A stretch of DNA of 64,000 bases, taken from contig NZ_CAUM01000111.1 in NCBI RefSeq assembly GCF_000350085.1, forward strand, positions 26,662 to 90,661, read 5' to 3'. Source of the stretch: Mesorhizobium metallidurans STM 2683 (GTDB lineage: Bacteria; Pseudomonadota; Alphaproteobacteria; Rhizobiales; Rhizobiaceae). Each line of letters starts with the position of its first letter. Positions within the stretch are counted from its first letter, which is position 1. Below are positions 45,552-53,170 of this stretch, piece after piece. The position numbers were made by a program, and so were the translations under genes. The notes beneath the pieces were generated by a model. That model did no database searches and was not told the origin of the DNA. It saw nothing but the letters and a program-made list of their open reading frames with translations.

Positions 45552-46684
45552 GCGGCGGTTCCTGCTTGGGCGCGGCCATTGACGGCGGCGGCAAGAGCCA
45601 CCACGACCGCTTCCACGACAGGCGCAGTGATCTGGGGATGCAGTGGCAATGTCAGCTCGCGCTGAGCAAAGTCCTCTGTCCGCGGCAAATGGATTCCGGG
45701 GAAAAGCTCGCGATAGAGCGTCATCTCGTGCAGGGGCGGATAATGGATGGTGGTTTGTATCCCCTCCGTACGCAGTGCATCGACAACATCTTGCCTGTTG
45801 ACGTAGCGCGGCAAGAGGACAGGCATGATGTGGTAGGCCGACGTCCGTGGTTCGTGGAACGGGATCGTCACAGCCGGGCAATGTTTTGCCACGAGACGCC
45901 GATAGAGCATGACCAGGATACGCCTGATCTCGTTCCATTCCTGTAAGTTCTGCAGTTGGACCAGTCCGATTGCGGCCCGCATTTCATCCATGCGGTAGTT
46001 GAAGCCGAGCATGGTGACATCGTACTGCGCCGTACGGCTGTTCAGCCTTTGGCGCGTCCCGGTGGTCATTCCGTGTCCGCGGGCCTGGCGGATTTTCTCG
46101 CGCAATTCGGGGTCTCGGGCAATCACCGCTCCGCCTTCCGCCGTGGTCATGTTCTTGTTGCCGTAAAAGCTGAAGGCGGCTGCGGCGCCGTACGTTCCCA
46201 CCTCTTTCAAGCCCGGCGCATGCGCGGCATCCTCGATGATATGCAGTCCTCGGGCCTGGGCGAACCTCTGCCATTCTTCCCGATTGGCCAGGTAGCCGGC
46301 AAAATGCACGAGAATAACCGCCTTGGTGCGCTCCGTGCATCGGGCCTCAGCTTCGGCGATCGACATCAGCGGAACGTCGACCGATTCAATGTCGACAAAG
46401 ACCGGGGTCGCGCCGACATAGAGAACCGCGTTTGCTGTCGCCACGAAAGTCATCGACGGCACCAGCACCTCGTCGCCCGGACCGATGCCGAGTCCGTGCA
46501 AAATGAGATGAAGCGCTGCGGTGCAGGAACTGACCGCGACGCAATCCTCCGCATCGTGCGCCTTGGCGAAAGCCTCTTCAAAGGCTTGCACCTGCTCGCC
46601 CATGGTCAGCCAACTGCTGTCGATGACCTTGGACAAAGCTGTTTTCTCCGGCACACCCAAAATCGGGGCACTCACCAAGAGCAT
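45548..46684 (-). CDS. DegT/DnrJ/EryC1-type sugar aminotransferase
   Basis: 378 residues of the PLP-dependent sugar aminotransferase family. VSSCTAALHLILHGLGIGPG, EDAAHAPGL and the PLP-Lys in SFYGNKNMTTAEGG are all present. It would aminate the 4-keto-6-deoxy sugar produced by the dehydratase two genes on. The order nucleotidyltransferase, aminotransferase, initiating transferase, dehydratase makes a compact 4-amino-sugar module. No acetyltransferase for the new amino group is in the operon. Confidence 0.9.
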   Translation of the reverse strand: MLLVSAPILGVPEKTALSKVIDSSWLTMGEQVQAFEEAFAKAHDAEDCVAVSSCTAALHLILHGLGIGPGDEVLVPSMTFVATANAVLYVGATPVFVDIESVDVPLMSIAEAEARCTERTKAVILVHFAGYLANREEWQRFAQARGLHIIEDAAHAPGLKEVGTYGAAAAFSFYGNKNMTTAEGGAVIARDPELREKIRQARGHGMTTGTRQRLNSRTAQYDVTMLGFNYRMDEMRAAIGLVQLQNLQEWNEIRRILVMLYRRLVAKHCPAVTIPFHEPRTSAYHIMPVLLPRYVNRQDVVDALRTEGIQTTIHYPPLHEMTLYRELFPGIHLPRTEDFAQRELTLPLHPQITAPVVEAVVVALAAAVNGRAQAGTAA

Positions 46685-46731
46685 TATGACCTCCTAGACT
46701 GTTGACTGCGGGACTGGGCTTGGTGATTTCG

Positions 46732-47454
46732 TCACGCAGCCGTGGCAGTGACCTCGATCGAGGCCGACTGGTCTTCCCAGGAAATGGCCTGTGCACTTTG
46801 AAAGTCGTCGACGCGCCCGATATCGAGCCAGAGCCCATCGTGCTTGTACACGTGGACAGGTGTACCGTTCTGCATCATCTGCAGCATGAGGTCGTCGAAC
46901 CCAAACGGTATGCCGGACGGAATGAACTGCAGAACATCTGGGTTCATGGCGTAGATTCCCATGCTGACCAGATGCGAAAGCGTCGGCTTTTCGCGAAAGA
47001 CCTGCACAGTGTTGTCGACTTCGTCTATGACGCCGAAGTCCATCTTGTGCAGGCGGGAAGCTGTGGCGATCGTCACCGGATCGTTGTGCTTGCGATGCGC
47101 TGCCACAAAGCGGCTGATGCTTAGATCGGTAAGGACATCGCCGTTGAGAACGATAAAGGGTTCGTTCAACTCATCCCTGATCAAGGAGAGCGGTCCGATG
47201 GTGCCGAGCGGCTCCATCTCCTGAGTATATCGGATTTTCAGGTTCCATTGCGAGCCATCTCCGCAGACGGTGCGGATCAGATGCCCGAGATACCCGGTGG
47301 TGATGTAGACTTCCTGGATACCGTTGCGTCGTAGCCATTTCAGCAGCATCTCAAGGACCGGCCGAGCACCGATCGGCATGAGCGGCTTCGGCAAGACCGA
47401 CGTGAAGGGGCGGAGGCGTGTCCCCATGCCACCACATTGAATCACCGCTTTCAT
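46732..47454 (-). CDS. Sugar-1-phosphate nucleotidyltransferase
   Basis: 240 residues. GGMGTRLRPFTSVLPKPLMPI is the nucleotide-binding signature, with IVLNGDVLTDL carrying the metal-binding Asp. The single domain, without a left-handed helix, resembles RmlA/PtmE-type enzymes that make dTDP- or GDP-sugars. With a LegB-like dehydratase in the same operon, activation of GlcNAc-1-P or GlcN-1-P is plausible (inference). First gene of the leftward operon. Confidence 0.85.
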   Translation of the reverse strand: MKAVIQCGGMGTRLRPFTSVLPKPLMPIGARPVLEMLLKWLRRNGIQEVYITTGYLGHLIRTVCGDGSQWNLKIRYTQEMEPLGTIGPLSLIRDELNEPFIVLNGDVLTDLSISRFVAAHRKHNDPVTIATASRLHKMDFGVIDEVDNTVQVFREKPTLSHLVSMGIYAMNPDVLQFIPSGIPFGFDDLMLQMMQNGTPVHVYKHDGLWLDIGRVDDFQSAQAISWEDQSASIEVTATAA

Positions 47455-47979
47455 TTGCTTCTCCCGTGTTCGTTAGGCCTGATCACCATTGTCATGAGCC
47501 GGCCACCCTACCCCTGTTCTGTCCAGCATCCGGAAAGTCGCGTTCTTGGTCCCCGGGGAGACCTGTGGGAAATCCCACAGACGCTTTGGTCCGGACATCG
47601 TAGACAGGATGGTAAGTGGCGGTCGGGGTGGATGTCGTCGTGCATTCGAATGGTAACGATCCAGCCGTTCTGGTGTTCTATGGCTGAAGCTGTTCTGACA
47701 GCGAAATCGACGCCTCTCGAGGCACCTGTCACAAGGTAGGCGTAGGGTGCTGCGGCCGGGGTTCCTGGGCTCAGAACGGATGTCTGACAAGGTCAGGTGG
47801 TCCTGTTAACGGCGGTTCAAAAAAAAGAAGCGTTTTCCGTTATCTAGGATTATATTAGCAATCTGGCGTTTGCGGTGTTGGGGCACCGCTGGCGTTGACT
47901 GGATGAATTGACGAGCGGATGGGCACCTTTCCAAGTCCGTCGCCGTTCAATTTATCCAGAGTGCGTTGGGGTAGTTCAA
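47455..47979. other. Divergent control region
   Basis: The 525-base gap separates the leftward sugar/export operon from the rightward response-regulator gene. A small hairpin lies inside it. Leftward and rightward frames of about 100 codons cross 47437-47790, without any family resemblance or start site that I trust. The part from 47815 to 47880 is clearly A/T-rich, fitting promoters. It is the natural place for binding by the response regulator. Confidence 0.4.
47563..47580. terminator. Small perfect hairpin
   Basis: CTGTGGGA and TCCCACAG form a perfect 8-base stem with a 2-base loop (or 7 bases with a 4-base loop) in the control region. No U-run follows, so an operator or attenuator role is as likely as termination. 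Confidence 0.35.
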
Positions 47980-48654
47980 ATGTACCGAATCGTTATCGCC
48001 GACGATCATGGCTTGTATCGTCGTGGCCTGCGGTTGGCATTGACCGCAGGCATTCCCGGTGTCGAGATATTCGAGGCGTCGTGTTTCGACGCCGTGCTCA
48101 GCTTGTTAGCCGAGCAGGCTTTCGTCGATCTTGCCGTTCTGGACCTGAACATGCCGGGACTGTTCAACCAGGAAGTGCTCAGCGGCATCCTGTCGGCCTA
48201 TCCCGATACGCGATTTGCGATCGTTTCCGGGAATGATTCACGCTCGGAGATACTGACGGCTCTTTCGATCGGACTTCACGGTTATATCGTTAAGTCGCAG
48301 AGAGACGAGGAAGTCGTGCTGGCCGTCAACGAAATCCTTGCGGGCCGCATCTACGTCCCAGCACTTCTGTCACGCCCAGGTGCGGGGCAAGCAACTCTTG
48401 CACCCGTGCCCGCGGAGCAAATCCCGCCCCGACGTACCGCCAGTGCCAACCTTGGCAGGTTGACTTCGAGGCAGCAGGAAGTGCTCAAGCTGATGGCGGA
48501 AGGATACTCGAACAAGGAAATTGCACGCGATCTGGAAATAGCCGAAGCGACGACCAAAATCCATGCCGCTGCGGTGCTGCGTGAGCTAGGGGTTCGGAAT
48601 AGGACGGAAGCTGCCGTTTTGCTGAAGACCTGGCTTACGAAGAACGCCAATTAA
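47980..48654 (+). CDS. LuxR-type (NarL/FixJ) response regulator
   Basis: 224 residues from the ATG at 47980, after TTGGGGTAG. The receiver domain has the acidic pair in IADDHGLYRRG, the phospho-Asp near 54 in VLDLNMPG and the Lys of GYIVKSQ; the usual Thr/Ser is in VSGND. The DNA-binding domain has LTSRQQEVLKLMAEGYSNKE and the GerE-type helix-turn-helix. It converges with a HWE histidine kinase gene, a probable partner. Its likely targets are the flanking polysaccharide operons. Confidence 0.9.
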   Translation: MYRIVIADDHGLYRRGLRLALTAGIPGVEIFEASCFDAVLSLLAEQAFVDLAVLDLNMPGLFNQEVLSGILSAYPDTRFAIVSGNDSRSEILTALSIGLHGYIVKSQRDEEVVLAVNEILAGRIYVPALLSRPGAGQATLAPVPAEQIPPRRTASANLGRLTSRQQEVLKLMAEGYSNKEIARDLEIAEATTKIHAAAVLRELGVRNRTEAAVLLKTWLTKNAN

Positions 48655-48744
48655 AGCGCCACGCCCTTGTCGGACGCACGAATGACGCTCCGGGACTCCA
48701 AATCCACGCATTCTGCCTTCCAAAGTCGATTCCGAGCCGACGCG

Positions 48745-50364
48745 TTAAGGGCCGATTTCCTTGCGCGACAGCTTTAGCGAATATCGCAGCCCGTGATCCG
48801 ACATCTCCAGCTTGGGAGAATGACCGACAAGCGGCGCTCCATCCACTCCGAGTATCATCGAACCGAAACCGTGACGAATAACATTTGAAGTTCGCCGCCG
48901 CCCCGATTCCACCCATTCGAAGACGATGTCACTGCCAGCGTCCTCGGATGCAAAGGTCCAATTCACCTCGATCCGGCCCTTTGAATCGCCAAGTGCTCCA
49001 TGTTTCATGGAATTGGTCGTGAGCTCGTGCGCAATCATCGCAAAACTCTCGGCGGCGCCTCCCGACATTGCGACGGAAGGACCGCTGACGGATATGTCAC
49101 GTGTTCCCATATACGGTTGCAATTCCTGTACGACGAGATCGTGGAGCATCGCCGAATGGTTCCCCTTGCCTGAAAGGAGCAGATGGGTTGCCTCAAGCGC
49201 ACGAATCCGGTCGATCAGCGTCTCCTTGTATTTGGCGATATTGTTGTCGGGAGCATTGACCATCTTCACGAGCGCGGTGATCACCGGGAACAGGTTGCTG
49301 AATCTGTGGCGTTGTTCGAGCATGATGCGCTCCCGCTTCTTTGCCGCGGCGCGCAGCAGTGTGGTTTGCCGTCGTTCGGTCAGGTCTGCGGCCACTCCAA
49401 GCCGCTGCGCATGATCATCGTGTTTGTCCTCCCTTCCGCGCAGAGCTACCCAGCGGATATGTCCGTCCGGCCGCCGGACGCGTATCTCGACGTCGTAGTT
49501 CGTGGCCAGCGCGAGCTTTCCCGACGCTGCCAGCTTTGGCCAGTCCGCCGGATGAACGACAGCTGCAAGTTCCTCCAGGGGGCGGCTAGCGACTGGGGAC
49601 AGGCCGAGAATGTCCCAGAAAGTGCCCGACCCTGTTACGGTCCCCTCCTTAAGGTCGATCCGCCATGTGGCCAAGCGTCCGGCGGACAAAGCAAGATCCA
49701 GCCACTCCTTTTGAGCCCGGAGCGCTTCGTGCGCGGCTCGCCGCTCCGAAATATCGTCGACGACGACAAAGATGCTCTCGGAGAGAACCCCATCGGGCAC
49801 GGATGAAGACAGGGTCAGCCGGGCCCAGAATGCCGTACTGTCCTTTCTTGACAGACGGACCTCCGAACCGAACGAGGCAAATTCATTACCAAGGCCGGCC
49901 AACAATCGTGCCAAGGCGTCGCGGTCGTCCGGATGGACGAGTGTCGTGAGCCGCAACTGGGCAAGCTCTTCCTCCTTGTAGCCTGTCATCTCACAAAGGC
50001 GTCTGTTGGACTGTAGAAGCTCGCCCTTCTCGTTGGAGTTTGCGAATCCCATGGCGGCACGTTCGAAGGCCCAGCGGTAGCGGCTCTCGGTTGCTTCGAC
50101 GGCAGCCAGCCTGGCTTCAGCTACTCCCAGCACCTCATGCAAGTCCTGTCGCAGCCGATGGAACGTCATGGCGATCACCCCGCCCGAGACCAGAAGCAGG
50201 ATGGCGCGCGCCCAATCCTCGTTGGAAATTTGATCTAGCCCCCGCGCCCATAGGCCGACAGCCACCATCAGAATCGTCGCCGCAAGCGCAGGGGCACGGT
50301 TTTCAAGATAGGCAATAATAATAATAGCGGGAATAAATTCCAAAAAAACTCGCGTTTTCTCCAA
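48745..50364 (-). CDS. HWE-family PAS sensor histidine kinase, 5' end frameshifted
   Basis: 539 residues as read from a TTG at 50364, but the true gene probably starts at 50488. Two PAS domains (about 85-210 and 215-330; AFERAAMGFANSNEKGELLQ, AGRLATWRIDLKEG) precede the HWE/HisKA_2 core EQRHRFSNLFPVITALV and a kinase domain with AHELTTNSMKHGAL. The visible N-terminus begins inside a membrane domain (FLEFIPAIIIIAYLEN). A frame from 50488 supplies the missing first helices and would join it if one A were lost from the 7-A run at 50342-50348. A real frameshift would disable the membrane sensor; sequencing error or phase variation are alternatives. Confidence 0.8.
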   Translation of the reverse strand: MEKTRVFLEFIPAIIIIAYLENRAPALAATILMVAVGLWARGLDQISNEDWARAILLLVSGGVIAMTFHRLRQDLHEVLGVAEARLAAVEATESRYRWAFERAAMGFANSNEKGELLQSNRRLCEMTGYKEEELAQLRLTTLVHPDDRDALARLLAGLGNEFASFGSEVRLSRKDSTAFWARLTLSSSVPDGVLSESIFVVVDDISERRAAHEALRAQKEWLDLALSAGRLATWRIDLKEGTVTGSGTFWDILGLSPVASRPLEELAAVVHPADWPKLAASGKLALATNYDVEIRVRRPDGHIRWVALRGREDKHDDHAQRLGVAADLTERRQTTLLRAAAKKRERIMLEQRHRFSNLFPVITALVKMVNAPDNNIAKYKETLIDRIRALEATHLLLSGKGNHSAMLHDLVVQELQPYMGTRDISVSGPSVAMSGGAAESFAMIAHELTTNSMKHGALGDSKGRIEVNWTFASEDAGSDIVFEWVESGRRRTSNVIRHGFGSMILGVDGAPLVGHSPKLEMSDHGLRYSLKLSRKEIGP

Positions 50365-50488
50365 TATATACTGATGATTTTATTGAAAATACCAGTGTAA
50401 CGATCAATACCAGGAGAGAGGCAAGATGAGTCAGCATTCCGCCTGACGGGTTCGAATTTGACCGAGGCGGACGCGAATTCATAGGCAT
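50303..50488 (-). pseudogene. Detached N-terminal membrane part of the HWE kinase
   Basis: An ATG at 50488 starts a 61-codon frame with a good first membrane helix (MLTHLASLLVLIVTLVFSI), which then breaks at a homopolymer and ends in FGIYSRYYYYCLS. Dropping one base from the A7 run (T7 on the coding strand) turns the sequence after NAS into FLEFIPAIIIIAY, exactly the start of the downstream kinase frame. The piece therefore belongs to that kinase, as the first half of a DUF4118-like four-helix sensor. Confidence 0.65.
50342..50348. repeat. A7 homopolymer at frameshift
   Basis: Seven A residues (T7 on the coding strand) mark the point where the kinase reading frame shifts by one base. A fourfold ATT repeat coding for Ile lies about 15 bases further on. 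Homopolymers of this length are slippage-prone. Confidence 0.8.
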
Positions 50489-50532
50489 AGACTACAACCT
50501 TCGGACTAGCCCGTCGAGACTAGAGCAAGAAA

Positions 50533-50548
50533 CGTACAACCTAGTACG
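50533..50548. promoter_or_regulatory. Candidate operator palindrome CGTAC-N6-GTACG
   Basis: A perfect 5-base inverted repeat with a 6-base spacer lies between the HWE kinase and the LuxR-type regulator gene, in an A/T-rich stretch. It has the size of a LuxR-type binding site, but no function is shown. Confidence 0.35.
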
Positions 50549-50747
50549 ACTGCCGGATTGCCACATCACTATCGTGGAGCGCATTTTATCAAGGGCGGGG
50601 GGAGCATGACTTCGGTCAGAACTCCTCAGAAGATACAGGATTTCTAAATGGCGGGCGACATTTTTGTCAACCGGCATGCAGGAAACTGTTTTGTAAATCC
50701 CGAACAAATTACTTCGGGCTGGCGAAACTTTTTGGCAGGGGGTTAAA

Positions 50748-51455
50748 ATGACATTTATTGATAGGCATACCGAGGCCGCTAGCGGCCGATACATTGTGAT
50801 GAGGACTAAGTATGACCGTGAAGCGAATGCGAGACGGCCATCTTATACTTATTCTTCGGACCGCACATCAAATCGATCGGACGCAGAGGTCGGCGAGCCA
50901 AAGGTACGCAGTCTGGAATCCATAACCGGCATGCTTGATCGCATCGGCTGCGGCTATCTCATCCTGAACCGCGAAAGGAAAGTGGTCGAATGGAACGCAG
51001 CCGCTCAAACCACGCTGGAGCGTCAGGGCGAAGCCGCTGAAACAGCAGGCGAGCTTTCGGCCGCGTTAAGGCGTCTGATCGCGAATGTTCCGGCTAATTT
51101 CGTGCCGGGCTCACTGTCCTGGGTTGTGATCCGCAGCGCGGGCGACAGGCCGGTGATATTGAACGAGACGGGGGCTATCGCTCCTGATGGTACGAGCATT
51201 GTGGCATTGCTCGACCGCGAGAGCAGGTCCGGGCCAAATCCGCAAACACTTCAAAAGATGTTTGGCCTGACGGGCGCGGAAACGAATCTCGCTTTGCGCT
51301 TGGCCCAGGGTGATGCGCCCTTGGAGATTGCCCGCAGTTGGCGGCTCAGCCGCACTACCATTCGTTCCCAGCTTGCCTCGCTCTTCGCCAAGACCGAAAC
51401 GAAACGTCAGGCTGAATTGGTCGCTCTTCTGGGGCGCATTTCCGTTCTGCCCTAG
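50748..51455 (+). CDS. LuxR-type HTH regulator with PAS-like N-terminus
   Basis: 235 residues from the ATG at 50748, preceded by AGGGGG. The N-terminal 40 residues are polar; then MLDRIGCGYLILNRERKVVE resembles a PAS core, and the last 65 residues (LTGAETNLALRLAQGDAPLE, RTTIRSQLASLFAKTET) are a GerE/LuxR helix-turn-helix. It lacks a receiver or acyl-homoserine-lactone domain. Similar proteins sit in rhizobial surface-polysaccharide loci, so local control is likely. Confidence 0.82.
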   Translation: MTFIDRHTEAASGRYIVMRTKYDREANARRPSYTYSSDRTSNRSDAEVGEPKVRSLESITGMLDRIGCGYLILNRERKVVEWNAAAQTTLERQGEAAETAGELSAALRRLIANVPANFVPGSLSWVVIRSAGDRPVILNETGAIAPDGTSIVALLDRESRSGPNPQTLQKMFGLTGAETNLALRLAQGDAPLEIARSWRLSRTTIRSQLASLFAKTETKRQAELVALLGRISVLP

Positions 51456-51700
51456 AGCGCCGTTTTGAGCCCGTCGCCGGGCGGTGTCATCCGCCCGGGA
51501 CAAAGGCAACCGGAATCAGGTCCGTTTCAACACAGTTGAGCATCTGGCGGCGCCAACCGCGCCCGCCCCGGTAAGCCGGCGTACGATTTCAGCGACGGGA
51601 TCTCGGGAGACGAATCCGAAAGGCGACAATTCGAAAGGCCGACAAGTTGGGCAATGATCCATATAACAAATCCGCTCGATCGCAATCAGATCGCTCCGTG

Positions 51701-52768
51701 ATGAGCCTGGCCCGAAACGGACCAATCGTCGTCACCGGCGCGGCCGGCTTCATCGGGTTTCACGTGGCCTCGCGGCTCTTGCATCTCGGTGTGGAAGTCG
51801 TGGGCGTCGATAATTTCACACCCTATTACGATCCGAGACTCAAGGAAGCGCGATTTGCGCGTCTCTGTGCCGAACCGGGGTTCATTCCATTGCGAATGGA
51901 TCTGGCGGACCAGGCGGGCGTAAAGTCGCTTTTTTCAGACTTTCGGCCGTCGCACTTTGTGCATCTCGCGGCTCAAGCCGGCGTGCGTTATTCGCTGCTT
52001 GACCCGCACGCCTATGTGCAATCGAACATTGTGGCCTTTCTCAATGTGCTCGAAGGTTGCCGGCACGTCGGCGTCAGCCACCTCGTCTACGCCTCGTCGA
52101 GCTCCGTCTACGGCGCTAATCGAACGATACCTTTTTCTGAACACCATGGCGCCGACCATCCCGTCAGCTTCTACGCCGCAACCAAGCGTTCAAACGAATT
52201 CATGGCACATTCCTACAGCCATCTGTTCGGCCTGCCCGCGACCGGATTGCGCTTCTTCACCGTTTACGGCCCCTGGGGGCGACCCGACATGGCAGTCTAC
52301 ATATTCACGCGCGCCATCATCGAGGGGAAGACAATCGAAGTGGCCAATGCCGGACGCGTCTGGCGAGACTTCACCTATGTCGACGACATCGTCGAGGGCG
52401 TGGTTCGAACGCTCGCCTCACCGCCAGGGGCCGATCCGATTTGGGATGCTTATGCGGCTGATCCTGCTACAAGTTCCGCGCCGCATCGCGTCTACAATAT
52501 TGGCAATGACCGGCCCGAGGAGATCAATCGGCTGATTTCGATCATCGAAACGACCGTTGGCCGTCGTGCACTGCGCAAAGATGTACCTTTGCCACCAGGC
52601 GACGTTCTGGAGACTCGCGCCGACGTCAGTGATCTTCGCAATGCCGTCGGTTTCACACCGGCAACGGCGCTCGAGGACGGCGTCCAGCGATTTGTCGAAT
52701 GGTATCGAGACTTTCATGGGATCGATGCTGAGGCGCGCACACAGCAACAAACCCTGCTGCATGTGTGA
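51701..52768 (+). CDS. UDP-glucuronate 4-epimerase
   Basis: 355 residues from the ATG at 51701; an earlier in-frame TTG at 51647 is less likely. GAAGFIGFHVASRLL binds NAD, SSSSVYGAN carries the catalytic Ser, and YAATKRSNE the Tyr-Lys pair. LRFFTVYGPWGRPDMA is the typical signature of the GAE/LpsL subfamily. It makes UDP-galacturonate from UDP-glucuronate for surface polysaccharide. It stands by itself between the regulators and the polymerisation operon. Confidence 0.92.
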   Translation: MSLARNGPIVVTGAAGFIGFHVASRLLHLGVEVVGVDNFTPYYDPRLKEARFARLCAEPGFIPLRMDLADQAGVKSLFSDFRPSHFVHLAAQAGVRYSLLDPHAYVQSNIVAFLNVLEGCRHVGVSHLVYASSSSVYGANRTIPFSEHHGADHPVSFYAATKRSNEFMAHSYSHLFGLPATGLRFFTVYGPWGRPDMAVYIFTRAIIEGKTIEVANAGRVWRDFTYVDDIVEGVVRTLASPPGADPIWDAYAADPATSSAPHRVYNIGNDRPEEINRLISIIETTVGRRALRKDVPLPPGDVLETRADVSDLRNAVGFTPATALEDGVQRFVEWYRDFHGIDAEARTQQQTLLHV

Positions 52769-53170
52769 GAACACGAATGCATGTTGTCTAAAAGTGTGCA
52801 ACGGTTTTGGGGCACCGGCATGCATAAAAACAAAGACTTAAGCGCGTTGCGTGGATCCCATCACGCGACGCGCTTTAATCGCGTCGGCCGCATCTGTCGA
52901 GACAGCGACGCCCGAGCGTAGCGAATACGAAATTGAGATCCAGGGCCACACTGGCCGCAGCTTCGGAGTTGCCAGGTCGGTGAAAGGTTTTCAGCTTGAG
53001 GCCCTGCCCTCGCGATCGCCCACAGAGTAGACGTCCTCTGGCGCATTCCGCTCAAGGCGGCCAAAGCCCGATCGGCAAACCCTTCGAATAGGCCACGCTG
53101 TAAAAGTCCCCTGCCCCGGCGGGTGAAAGTATCGAATCTGACCGATCAGAGCAGCTGCGACAGCTCGCGG
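52769..53170. other. Gap between convergent genes, with repeat
   Basis: The 402-base region contains copy C of the dispersed palindrome and a flank that recalls copy B (a shared GGCCACACTGGCCGC-like string at about 52939). Otherwise only short frames without support are present. Confidence 0.4.
52840..52875. repeat. Dispersed palindromic repeat, copy C
   Basis: AAGCGCGTTGCGTG at 52840-52853 faces CACGCGACGCGCTT at 52862-52875, one mismatch in 14. With the CATGCATAAAAACAAAGA flank it belongs with the copies at 20890 and 29028. Copies B and C bracket about 24 kb of the island. Confidence 0.7.

Noticed and set aside
47437..47790. Rightward and leftward frames of about 100 codons in the control region
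   Set aside because: No ribosome site, family motif or typical codon use; the leftward one has a protein-like stretch (TASAIEHQNGWIVTIRMHDD) but no support beyond that.
50440..50475. GGTTCGAAT-like string resembling a tRNA T-loop
   Set aside because: No acceptor, D-arm or anticodon arm can be built around it, and it lies in the start of the frameshifted kinase frame.
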